Source of the DNA: CAWFLT01 sp963816795
GTDB taxonomy: Bacteria > Acidobacteriota > Vicinamibacteria > Vicinamibacterales > SCN-69-37
Direction of reading: 5' to 3'
NCBI GenBank assembly: GCA_963816795.1
Contig: CAWFLT010000009.1
Span: forward strand, 1 to 64,000
Length of the DNA stretch: 64,000 nucleotides
Made by a program: the position numbers and the translations under genes
Shown here: piece by piece, positions 47,114-56,629 of the stretch
How positions within the stretch are numbered: position 1 is the first letter of the stretch
How the letters are laid out: every line of letters starts with the position of its first letter
Notes under the pieces: model-generated
What the model saw: only the letters and a program-made list of their open reading frames with translations
Database searches by the model: none
What the model was told of the DNA's origin: nothing

Positions 47114-50065
47114 TCAGTTTCTGCCCGGCAGCGGCATCACCTGGAACGACTGACTGCTGCCGACCGGCGTTGCCTGGCCGGCGGCCACCTTCACCAAGCG
47201 AGCCGAGTAGCGCCCGGGCGCGACCTGCGGCACGGCGCCGCCACCACGACCGCCGCCACCGCCGCCGCCTGCCTGGCCGGCCGCGGCCGCGCCTTCCGGT
47301 GGCGCCGCTGGCGCGGCTGGCGCCGGCGCGAGGCACTGCGCCTGGCCGCCACCACCGCGACCGCCACCACCACCACCACCACCGCCGCCCCCGCGACCGC
47401 CGGCGGCCGCTTGTCCGGGCTGCGCCACGCGCAGATTCCAGGCAACGCGCTGGAGGCCGGCCGCTTCCGGCACCTCGATCCGGCACAACTCGCGTCCCGC
47501 CGAATCACTCACGGCGAGCGCGAGATCGCCGGTGAAGCCGGGCCCGACGTGATACGTGAGCAGCGCCCCGTACGCCGGGTTCGGCGTCGCCACGTTGCCC
47601 CAGGCGGCGTTCTGTTGCGTGAGCACGTCGTACTGATACGCGTGCCGCAGCGGCAGCAGTTCGGCCTCCTGGGCGAGCGCCGCGGCGGTGAGGCCGCGCA
47701 GCGGGCTGTAGTCGTCGAGAATGTAGAAGCTGCGCCCGAACGTGCCGAGCACGAGATCGTGCTCGCGCTTCTGCACCGTCATATCGCGCACCTGGATCGT
47801 CGGGATGCCGCCCTTCAATTGCGTCCACGTCGCGCCGCCATCCACGGTGAAGAAGACGCCCCACTCAGTACCGGCAAACAGCAGGTCGCCATTCAAATGA
47901 TCCTGGATGATCGACCACACCGGCTGCTTGTCGGGGAAGTTGCCGACGATGGAGCGGAAGGTCCGGCCGCGATCGTCACTGCGCAGGATGTAGGGCTTGT
48001 AGTCGCCGCGCTGCCAGTTGTTCAACGTGATGAAGACGACGTTGGCGTCGCGAGCAGACGCAAAGACGTCTGAAACGTAAAGCCCTTCGGGGACGGTCGC
48101 GAACCGGGTCGTCTTCCGCCAGGTCTTACCGGTGTCCTCGGTGATATTGAGGTTGCCATCATCCGTTCCGACGTAGAGCAGCCCCTCGAACACCGGCGAC
48201 TCGTCCAGCGAGACGATGGTGCTGAGCGTCGTCGTCGCGTTGTTCCAGGCGACGGTCTTCTCGGGAATCCAGAGTTTGCCCATAATCGGAATCTCGCGCG
48301 GGTCGAGATTGCGCGTCAGATCTCCGCTGATCGGCGTCCAGCTCTCGCCGCGGTCGTCAGTGCGGTACAACCGCTGGCTGCCCCAGTAGAGCCGCGTGCC
48401 GTGATGCGGGCTGACGATGTAGGTCGCGTCCCAGTTCGTCCGCTCGCCGGCGCCTCGCCCGCCGCCGCCACCCCCACCGCCGCCGGCGGCCTCACCGGGC
48501 CCGCCCGCGCGCGGCCGGATCGACTGGCTTTGACCGGTGCGCAGGTCCAGGCGCTGGATGGCGCCATTCTGCGACGTCGCGTAGACGATGTTCGGATCGT
48601 CCGGATCGCTGCGCGACTGGAAGCCGTCGCCGCCGCCGATGTCGTACCAGTCGCTCGTGCGAATGCCGACGCTGTGCAGCGTCCGGCTCGGGCCGCACTG
48701 CGATCCGTTGTCCTGCGAGCCTCCGCAGACGTTGTAGAACGGCCGCGCGTTGTCCACACTGACGCGGTAGTACTGCGTGATCGGCAGGTTGGTGAAATGC
48801 CGCCACGTCCGGCCTTCGTCCCAACTCTCGTAGACCCCGCCGTCGTTGCCGAGAATGATGTGATTGCGATCGTTCTTGTCGATCCAGACGTCGTGGTAGT
48901 CGACGTGCACGCCGCCCAGGTTGGGAACGGCACTGAACGTCTTGCCGCCATCGCGGCTCCACTCGAGGTTCGTGTTGCCCGACCAGATCGTATCGGGACG
49001 AATGGGATCGACGTAAATCTCCTGGTAGTAGCCGGGGTCACCACCACAGTACGCGCCGGGCGCACAGCCACCACGCCCACCACCTCGACCGCCGCGACCA
49101 GCTGCCGCCGGGTCCGCGGCCGCCGGCTCTGGCGATGGCGATGGCGGCGTCGGGAACGCCACGCCCATGCGCGCGAACGTGGTGCCCGCGTCGTCCGAGC
49201 GGTAGAAGCCGGATTCGCCAGGGAGCCCGTTGATCAGCGCATATACTCGGGTCGGATTGGCCTTCGGATCGACGCCCAACGCGATCCGGCCGATGTCACC
49301 GGTCGGGATGCCGCTCGTGACCTTCGTCCATTTCGCGCCCGCGTCGGTCGACTTGTAGATACCGCCTTCTGGGCCGCCGCCGACCATCTGGCCAACGGCA
49401 CGGCGACGCTGCCACATCGACGCATAGAGCACATCGGGGTTGTTGGGGTCGATCACGACTTCGTTGCCGCCGGTGTCCGGGCTCACCGTCAGGACGGTGC
49501 GCCAGGTCTTGCCGCCGTCCGTGGTCTTGTAGATCCCTCGATCACCTCCGGCCGACCAGAGCGGCCCTTGCGACGCGACGTAGACGACGTTTGAGTTCCG
49601 CGGATCGATCGCGATGTTCCCGATGTGCTCCGAGTTCTCGAGCCCGACCCGCGTCCACGTCGCGCCCGCATCGGTCGACTTGAAGACGCCGGCGCCGATC
49701 ATCGAGCTCCGCGGGTTCTTGTTCTCGCCCGTGCCGAGCCACAGGACGTTCGAGTCCTTCGGATCGATCACGATGCAGCACATGTTGAAGGCCGGGTACT
49801 CATCGAAGATCGGCCGCCAGGTGTTGCCGCGGTTCTCGCTTTTCCACACGCCGCCTGCCGCGGTGGCGACGTAGTAGACGCTCGAGTTCTTTGGATCGAC
49901 CTCGATGTCGGCGATGCGCCCGGTCACCAGACTCGGCCCGATCGACCGGAACGCGAGCCCGCGTACGGCGTCGGTCGACAACCGCGACGCCGGCGCCTGC
50001 TGGCCCGACATCGTGACCCCAAGAACGACCAGCGACAGCAACGAAACGAACCACGACCGCTTCAT
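47114..50065 (-). CDS. Secreted sortilin-like (VPS10/BNR) beta-propeller protein 1
   Basis: Protein of 983 residues with a signal peptide (MKRSWFVSLLSLVVLGVTMSG) and many Asp-box repeats (S/T-x-D-x-G-x-T-W: KSTDAGATWTRV, KTTDGGKTWRTV, RTDDRGESWTPI), giving one or two beta-propellers across about residues 40-790. The last ~180 residues are beta-rich and interrupted by long Gly tracts. Other Gly-rich inserts lie near 325-345 and 540-560. Annotated relatives are called 'glycosyl hydrolase' or VPS10-like, but no catalytic residues are evident. Probably periplasmic, surface or secreted; the ligand is unknown. It is first in a three-gene paralogous group. Confidence 0.9.
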   Translation of the reverse strand: MKRSWFVSLLSLVVLGVTMSGQQAPASRLSTDAVRGLAFRSIGPSLVTGRIADIEVDPKNSSVYYVATAAGGVWKSENRGNTWRPIFDEYPAFNMCCIVIDPKDSNVLWLGTGENKNPRSSMIGAGVFKSTDAGATWTRVGLENSEHIGNIAIDPRNSNVVYVASQGPLWSAGGDRGIYKTTDGGKTWRTVLTVSPDTGGNEVVIDPNNPDVLYASMWQRRRAVGQMVGGGPEGGIYKSTDAGAKWTKVTSGIPTGDIGRIALGVDPKANPTRVYALINGLPGESGFYRSDDAGTTFARMGVAFPTPPSPSPEPAAADPAAAGRGGRGGGRGGCAPGAYCGGDPGYYQEIYVDPIRPDTIWSGNTNLEWSRDGGKTFSAVPNLGGVHVDYHDVWIDKNDRNHIILGNDGGVYESWDEGRTWRHFTNLPITQYYRVSVDNARPFYNVCGGSQDNGSQCGPSRTLHSVGIRTSDWYDIGGGDGFQSRSDPDDPNIVYATSQNGAIQRLDLRTGQSQSIRPRAGGPGEAAGGGGGGGGGRGAGERTNWDATYIVSPHHGTRLYWGSQRLYRTDDRGESWTPISGDLTRNLDPREIPIMGKLWIPEKTVAWNNATTTLSTIVSLDESPVFEGLLYVGTDDGNLNITEDTGKTWRKTTRFATVPEGLYVSDVFASARDANVVFITLNNWQRGDYKPYILRSDDRGRTFRSIVGNFPDKQPVWSIIQDHLNGDLLFAGTEWGVFFTVDGGATWTQLKGGIPTIQVRDMTVQKREHDLVLGTFGRSFYILDDYSPLRGLTAAALAQEAELLPLRHAYQYDVLTQQNAAWGNVATPNPAYGALLTYHVGPGFTGDLALAVSDSAGRELCRIEVPEAAGLQRVAWNLRVAQPGQAAAGGRGGGGGGGGGGGRGGGGQAQCLAPAPAAPAAPPEGAAAAGQAGGGGGGGRGGGAVPQVAPGRYSARLVKVAAGQATPVGSSQSFQVMPLPGRN

Positions 50066-50079
50066 GTACAGTTCTCCGT

Positions 50080-50140
50080 CGTAGGGCGGACCGGGTTGCG
50101 GTCCGCCAACACCGCGGCCCGGAACCCGGGCCGCGCTACG
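50080..50140. repeat. REP-like palindromic element, copy 2
   Basis: CGTAG and CTACG ends enclose hairpins GGCGGACC-GGGTTGC-GGTCCGCC (50085-50107) and CGCGGCCCGG-AA-CCCGGGCCGCG. It has the same layout as copy 1 and lies between two propeller genes, at the 3' end of the second. Confidence 0.85.
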
Positions 50141-50145
50141 AATGC

Positions 50146-53100
50146 CTATCGATACAACTGGTAATTCTTCTCCGGCAGCGGCACCACCGAGAACCCCTGC
50201 GACGGCCCGATGGCCGTGAACGTGTCGCCGACCATCTTGCCGAGAACTGCGCGATAGCGGCCCGGCTCAGCCGGCGGCGCAGCACCACCTCGGCCACCCC
50301 GACCGGCACCGGCGCCTCGCCCCTGGGCGCCCTGCGCGCCCTGCTGCGCCTGCTCGTCCTCTTCAACGACCGTGGCGATCGGTTCCGCCGCTCCGCCTGG
50401 GCCGCCGGCGGCCGCATCGACGGAGAGATTCCAGGTCACGCGCCGCAGGCCAGCGGCCTCGTCCAGCTCGAGTCGCCGCACTTGCTGGCCGGCGCTGTTC
50501 ATGATGTTCATCACGAGCCGCGTATCGGCCGGCATCGTATCGCGCACGTGATACGTGAACACCGCCCCGTACGGCGGATTCTGCAAGGTGAAGTTGCCGC
50601 TCAGCGTCGCCAGCCCCGCAGAACCAGGATCGGTCACCCCCCATGTCTGGAACTGATAGGGATTGCGGACCGGGAACAGCCGCGCTTCTTCATTCAGCGT
50701 CTCCGCGCTCACTTCGCGCAGCGCGCTGTAATCGTCGAGAATCCAGAAGCCGTTGCCGAACGTCCCCATGACAACGTCGTTCTCGCGACGCTGGAGTTGC
50801 AGATCGCGAACCTGCGTTGGCGGCATGCCGCCGCGCAGTTGCGTCCAGCGCCGGCCGCCGTCGACCGTGAAGAACAACCCGAACTCCGTGCCGGCGAACA
50901 GCAGATTGCCGTTCACGTGGTCCTGCGCGATCGCCCACACGTCGTGCTTCGCCGGCAAGTCGCCGGTGATGTTCGTCCACGTCCGGCCGCGATCGTCGCT
51001 GCGCGCGACGTACGGCTTGTAGTCGCCGCGCTGCCAGTTGTTGAACGTCGCAAACACGACGTTCGAATCGCGCGGCGAGGCGAACACGTCGGTGACATAG
51101 GCCCACTTGGCGACGCCGGGGAAATCCTCGACCTTGCGCCACGTCTTGCCGCCGTCTTCGGTCGCCTGGAACAGACCATCGTCGGTCCCGACATAGATGA
51201 GTCCTTCCATGAGCGGCGATTCGTCGATCGACACGATGTTCGAAAGCGGCGTCGTCGATTCATGCAGCGCGATCGATCCGGGCGGCCAGACTTTGCCCAT
51301 GAACGGAATCTCCGCCCGATTCAGATTGCGGGACAGGTCGGGGCTGATGCGCGCCCACGTGTCGCCGCGATCGTCGCTGCGGTAGACGTAATTGCTCGCC
51401 CAGTACAGCCGCGTGTGCGAGTGCGGGCTGATGATGTAGGGCGCGTCCCAGTTGATTCGATCCCCGCCACCGCCACCGCCACCGCCGCCCCCTCGCCCGC
51501 CGCGGCCGCCGCCTTGCGCACCGGCGCCGCCAGCCGCGCCTTGCGCGCCACCCTGAGGCGGGGCCTGCGGCGGCACCGGAGCCGGCGTCGCCGCGCCCAT
51601 CTCATCGCCGCCGCCTCCGCCACCTCGCCCGCTGGTCGGTTGCAAGCCTTGCGCCCGGCCCGTGCGCCGATCGAATCGCGCCAATCCGCCGCTCTGGGAG
51701 GTCGCGTAGACGATGTTCGGGTCTTCTGGATCGGGACGCGCCTGGAAGCCGTCGCCACCGCGAATCAGGTACCAGTCGCTGTTGCGAATGCCGAGGGCAT
51801 GCGAAGTACGCGACGGCCCGCACATCGAGAAGTTGTCCTGCGTGCCGCCACAGACGGTGTAGAACGGCTGTTCGTAGCCGATGCCGACGCGGTAGTACTG
51901 CGTGATCGGCAGATTGGCGAAGAACCGCCACGTCCGGCCATCGTCGTAGGTTTCGTACATCCCACCGTCGTTGGCGAGGATGAGGTGACGAGGATCGGTC
52001 GCGTCGAACACGACGTCGTGGTGATCGACGTGCACGTTGAACGAACCTTGACCGCCGCCCAGGCGTGCCGTGCTCTGCTCGACGCCGACCGGCGACCACG
52101 TTCTGCCGCCGTCTTTGCTCCAGTCCAGATTCGTGTTGATCGACCAGATGGTGTCGGGCGTCCGCGGGTCGACAAAGATCTCCGAGTAGTACGCCGGGCC
52201 GCCGCCGCGATAAGTGCTCATGCGCGTCCACGTCGCCCCCGCGTCTTCGCTGCGATAGAAGCCTCTCGCGTCGTCAGCGGTCGGCGCTGGCGGCGCTGGC
52301 GGCGGCGTGCTCGGGGCCGTCGCTTGTGCGCCTTCACCGCCGGCTCGCCCGCCGCCGGGCTGACCAGCCAGAGCTCCACCCGCGCGCCCGGCGGCTGCCT
52401 GGGCGGCGCCCGCCTGCGCTGCCGCTGCTGCCGGATCCGCACCTCCGCCGCCTCCACGTCCGCCACCGGCGGCGCCAGCGCCGCCGATCTTCGCGTCGAT
52501 CAGCGCATACACCCGTCCGGGTTTCTTGGGATCGACAGCAAGTGCGATGCGTCCGACCTCGCCGGGAGGCAGTCCGCTGGTCAGCTTCGTCCAATTCTTC
52601 CCGCCGTTGATCGTCTTCCAGATGCCTCCATCGGGCCCGCCGCCGATCATCTGACCGACGTGACGCCGGCGCTGATAGGTGCCCGCGTACACGATGTCGG
52701 GCGTCTTCGGATCGAACACGACGTCTGTGAATCCGGTGTCGTCGTTGACGTGCAGCACGCGGTTCCACGTCGTGCCGCCATCCGTGGTCTTGTACACGCC
52801 GCGCTCTCCCCCCTCGGAGAACAGCGGGCCCTGCGCCGCGACCCAGACCACGTTCGAATTGCGCGGATCGATCGCAATCTTGCCGATATGCTCGGAGTTC
52901 GGCAGGCCCGACAACGTCCAGGTCTTGCCGGCGTCGGTTGACTTGTAGAGGCCGGTACCGAAGTGCGCGCTGCGCTGGCTCTTGTTCTCCCCGGTGCCGA
53001 GCCACACGACGTTCGAGTCTCTGGGATCGACCACGACACAACAGAGATTGAACGCCTGCACCTCGCCGATCTTCGGGAAGCTCTGCTCGAAGGTGATGCC

Positions 53101-53340
53101 GCGGTTCTCCGTCTTCCAGAGGCCACCGAACGCCGACGCGACGTACCACACGGCGGGATTCTTCGGATCGATCTCGACGTCCTGAATTCGGCCGGTCACC
53201 AGACCATGGCCGAGGCTGCGCACTTGCAGCGCCTCGAAGGTCCGAGCGTTCAACCGGTCGGCGCCGGCCCCTTGCCACGCGCCCATTGCGGCGGTCATCA
53301 AGAGAAGGGCTGTCCCTGCGACACCAAGCACACGTTTCAT
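50146..53340 (-). CDS. Secreted sortilin-like (VPS10/BNR) beta-propeller protein 2
   Basis: Protein of 1064 residues from ATG 53340 (signal MKRVLGVAGTALLLMTAAMGAW; the open frame to 53448 is non-coding upstream sequence). Closely paralogous to the neighbouring protein, with shared blocks VTGRIQDVEIDPKNPAVWYVAS, SEHIGKIAIDPRNSNVVWVA and FNNWQRGDYKPYVARSDDRGRTW. Asp-boxes repeat throughout. Gly/Ala/Gln-rich inserts at about 325-390 and 600-660 sit at loops corresponding to those in protein 1. It is probably in an operon with protein 1 and is divergent from protein 3 by about 106 bp. Confidence 0.9.
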   Translation of the reverse strand: MKRVLGVAGTALLLMTAAMGAWQGAGADRLNARTFEALQVRSLGHGLVTGRIQDVEIDPKNPAVWYVASAFGGLWKTENRGITFEQSFPKIGEVQAFNLCCVVVDPRDSNVVWLGTGENKSQRSAHFGTGLYKSTDAGKTWTLSGLPNSEHIGKIAIDPRNSNVVWVAAQGPLFSEGGERGVYKTTDGGTTWNRVLHVNDDTGFTDVVFDPKTPDIVYAGTYQRRRHVGQMIGGGPDGGIWKTINGGKNWTKLTSGLPPGEVGRIALAVDPKKPGRVYALIDAKIGGAGAAGGGRGGGGGADPAAAAAQAGAAQAAAGRAGGALAGQPGGGRAGGEGAQATAPSTPPPAPPAPTADDARGFYRSEDAGATWTRMSTYRGGGPAYYSEIFVDPRTPDTIWSINTNLDWSKDGGRTWSPVGVEQSTARLGGGQGSFNVHVDHHDVVFDATDPRHLILANDGGMYETYDDGRTWRFFANLPITQYYRVGIGYEQPFYTVCGGTQDNFSMCGPSRTSHALGIRNSDWYLIRGGDGFQARPDPEDPNIVYATSQSGGLARFDRRTGRAQGLQPTSGRGGGGGGDEMGAATPAPVPPQAPPQGGAQGAAGGAGAQGGGRGGRGGGGGGGGGGDRINWDAPYIISPHSHTRLYWASNYVYRSDDRGDTWARISPDLSRNLNRAEIPFMGKVWPPGSIALHESTTPLSNIVSIDESPLMEGLIYVGTDDGLFQATEDGGKTWRKVEDFPGVAKWAYVTDVFASPRDSNVVFATFNNWQRGDYKPYVARSDDRGRTWTNITGDLPAKHDVWAIAQDHVNGNLLFAGTEFGLFFTVDGGRRWTQLRGGMPPTQVRDLQLQRRENDVVMGTFGNGFWILDDYSALREVSAETLNEEARLFPVRNPYQFQTWGVTDPGSAGLATLSGNFTLQNPPYGAVFTYHVRDTMPADTRLVMNIMNSAGQQVRRLELDEAAGLRRVTWNLSVDAAAGGPGGAAEPIATVVEEDEQAQQGAQGAQGRGAGAGRGGRGGAAPPAEPGRYRAVLGKMVGDTFTAIGPSQGFSVVPLPEKNYQLYR

Positions 53341-53446
53341 TGCACCAACTCCAACAGAATGTGAGTGAAATCGGTGGGCATTCTCGCATAGTTGACGGCC
53401 GGCTGCCACGGCGGGCGTCGAGAGACTGCTGCAGGTACACTGCAGC

Positions 53447-56435
53447 ATGCGCCGCTCCGTGGTCGTCGTCCTGCTGTGCGCCGCGATCTCGGCGCCCGCG
53501 GGCTCCCAAAGTCAGGCACCGAGTTCCGTCGATCCGGCGCTGCTCCGTCCGATGCACTGGCGGAGTATCGGCCCGTTCCGCGCCGGTCGGACCAAGGCGG
53601 TGGCGGGCATCGCGGCGCAGCCGCACACGTTCTACATCGGTGCGGTCAACGGCGGCGTCTGGAAGACGACCGATGCCGGACGCACCTGGGTGCCGATCTT
53701 CGATGACCAGCCGACCGGATCGATCGGCGCCATCGCGGTCGCGCCATCTGATCCCAACATCATCTACGTCGGCAGCGGCGAAGGCATGCAGCGCCCGGAC
53801 CTCTCGGTTGGCGACGGGATCTACAAGTCGACCGACGCCGGCCGGACGTGGCGCCAACTCGGCCTCCGGGACGGCCAGCAGATTCCTGAAATCGTCGTCG
53901 ATCCGCGCAATCCCAATCGGCTGTTCGTCGCAGTGCTCGGACACCCGTACGGCCCCAATGCGGAACGCGGCATTTATCGATCGCTCGACGGCGGCGAGAC
54001 GTTCCAGCGCGTGCTTCACCGCGACGAGAACACCGGCGGCGCCGACGTCACCTTCGATCCGGGTGATCCCCAGACGCTCTATGCGTCCATGTGGGAGGCG
54101 CGTCAAGGACCGTGGGAGAACGCGGCGTGGACCGGCGCTGGGAGCGGCCTCTTCAAATCGACCGACGGCGGCACGACGTGGCGTCAACTCACGAGGGGCC
54201 TCCCGACGTTTGCCGAGGGGCTCGGCCGGATCGGCGTGACGGTGGCGCCCACCAATCGGCAGCGCCTCTATGCGGTCGTCGACGCCGGCCGCAACGCGGG
54301 GATCTACCGCTCGGATGACGCGGGCGAGAACTGGACCCGCGTGAACGCCGATCCGCGAGTCGTCGCGCGACCTGCCGATGCGGCAGACATTCGCGTGCAT
54401 CCGACCAACGCCGACGTCGTCTTCGTGCCGACTATCGTCGCGTGGAAATCGACCGACGGCGGCAAGACGTTCGTCGCGTGGCGTGGCGCGCCCGGCGGTG
54501 ACGACTATCAGAAGATCTGGATCAACCCCGATCGACCCGACGTGATGATCATGACCGCCGATCAAGGCGCCGTCGTGACGCTCAACGGCGGGGAAACGTG
54601 GAGCTCCTGGTACAACCAGCCGACGGCGCAGTTCTACCACGTGAGCACCGACAACGCGTTCCCGTATCGCGTCTGCGGCGGCCAGCAGGAGAGCGGATCG
54701 GCGTGCGTGTCGAGCCGCGGCGACCAGGGACGGATCACGTTGCGCGACTGGACGCCGGTCGGCGTCGAAGAGTACGGCTACGTCGCACCGGATCCGCACG
54801 ATCCCGACGTCGTCTATGGCGGCCGGATCACCCGGTTCGATCGGCGGACCGGCCAGCGGCAGAACGTCGCGCCACCCCGCGGGCCGTCCTACCGCGTGCT
54901 GCGCACGGCGCCCGCCGTCTTCAGCGCCGATGGACGCACGCTGTACTTTGCCTCCAACACGCTGTGGCGGACGACGACGGGCGGCCAGACGTGGACTGAG
55001 ATCAGTCCCGATCTCTCGCGCGATCAGTGGGACGTTCCTGCAAGCGTCGGCGCGTATCGGTCGGCGCCCTCAGCGCAACCGACGCGTCGCGGCGTGATCT
55101 ATACGGTGGCGCCGTCTGGCGATCGATCCCCGGATCATCTGGGCCGGCACCGACGACGGCCTGATTCACGTCACGCGCGACGCCGGCGTCAACTGGACGA
55201 ACGTGACGCCGCCGCAGATCAGTCCGTGGGCCAAAGTCTCGCTCATCGAAGCGTCGCACTTCGATGCCAACTTCGCCTACGCCGCCGTCAATGCGTTCCG
55301 GCTCGACGATCTTCGCCCGCACATCTATCTGACCAAAGACGGCGGCAAGAGCTGGACCGAAATCGTGCGTGGACTGCCGGCGACGGGACCGATCAACGCC
55401 GTCCGCGAAGACATCCAGCGTCGCGGGCTGCTCTTCGCCGGGAGCGAGACCGGCGTCTCGGTGTCCTTCGACGACGGCGAGAACTGGCAGTCGCTGCGAC
55501 AGAACATGCCGGCGACGTCGGTCCGCGATCTCGTCATCAAGGACCAGGATCTGGTGGTGGGCACGCACGGTCGCGGCTTCTGGATTCTCGACGACATCAC
55601 GCCGCTCCGGCAGGTCACCCCGGACGTGCTGAAGGCGCCGGCGTTTCTCTTCCGCCCCGGGGTCGCCTGGCGGTTTCGCGACAACAAGAACACTGACACC
55701 CCGTGGCCGCCTGACGAGCCGACGGCGCCCAACCCGCCGGACGGCGCCATCATCAGCTACGTCATCGGCGCCGGCACGAAGGGGCCGGTGACGCTGGAGA
55801 TCATCGAGAGCGCCACGAACGAAACGATCCGGCGCTATTCGAGCGACGACCCGGCCGAGCCGCCCGTCGCGGCGCCCAACCATCCTGACTACTGGATTCG
55901 GCCGGCAGCGCGTCTCGCCACCACGCCGGGGCTGCATCGGTTCGTCTGGGATCTGCGCTACGCGCCGCCGCCGGTTGACCGGGTGTCGTATCCCATCGCG
56001 GCCACGTACCGGAACACGCCAAGAGCGCCGCGGGGGGCCTTCGTGCTGCCTGGGACGTATCAGGTGCGGTTGACCGTTGGCGACCGGGTCTTGCGTCAGG
56101 CGGTCGTCGTGCGCATGGATCCGCGTGTGCGGACATCCACGGCAGATCTCACGTTGCAACTGAAGCTCTCGAAAGCCGTGGACAGCGCCATTCGCCGTCT
56201 CGCCGAGGCCCGCGCCGACGTCACGCAGCGCTCGGCGCAGGCCAGCGGCGAGGCCGCCCCTGCAGGCGACGCTGCGGACGTTGCAGGAGGCCTTCGCGCC
56301 GCTTCAGGGACTGTTCGAGTCGCTCCAGGAGGCCGACCTGAGCCCGACGCCGGCGGTCGAGGCGGCCGTGACGCCGCCCTCCAGCGCGTCGACGCGGCGC
56401 TGGCGGAGTACAAGACCTCGGAGGTCGGTTTTAGA
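53447..56435 (+). CDS. Secreted sortilin-like (VPS10/BNR) beta-propeller protein 3, frameshifted
   Basis: Starts at ATG 53447 with a signal peptide (MRRSVVVVLLCAAISAPAGS). Asp-box repeats (KTTDAGRTWVPI, KSTDAGRTWRQL, LTKDGGKSWTEI) run to about residue 710, followed by beta-sandwich-like C-terminal segments (ISYVIGAGTKGPVTLEII, PGTYQVRLTVGDRVLRQAVVVRMDPR). An extra T near 55118 shifts the frame (TVAPS to IDPRIIWAGTDDG). Two more shifts lie near 56260 and 56370. The stop is therefore uncertain; the nearest stop in any compatible frame is TAG at about 56433. It lacks the Gly tracts of its two neighbours. Confidence 0.82.
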
Positions 56436-56497
56436 TGCCGTTACGGTCGGAGGGGCCGGCTTCAGCCTTCGCAGACACCCGCGCGACGCAACGCGGC

Positions 56498-56606
56498 GCG
56501 CGGCCCGAGCGCGGGGGGTGGGGCCCTGCGACGCACGCGAACGAAGCTGGCCACGACGTTGCACGCTTACATGGCGTGGGGCCCCACCCCCACGCCTCGG
56601 CCGCGC
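56498..56606. repeat. GTGGGGCCCCAC-type inverted repeat between convergent genes
   Basis: The left arm (56498-56526, GCGCGGCCCGAG then GGGGGGTGGGGCCC) and the right arm (56577-56606, GGGGCCCCACCCCCACG then CCTCGGCCGCGC) are near-perfect inverted copies, about 50 bp apart. The palindrome core is the one in the 77-bp tandem repeat at 61130. No gene is evident in 56436-56629. Confidence 0.75.
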
Positions 56607-56629
56607 CGCTGTGCGGCGCGGGTGTCCCT

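Noticed and set aside
50482..52941. 819-codon + strand open frame
   Set aside because: Shadow of propeller gene 2, without any recognisable domain.
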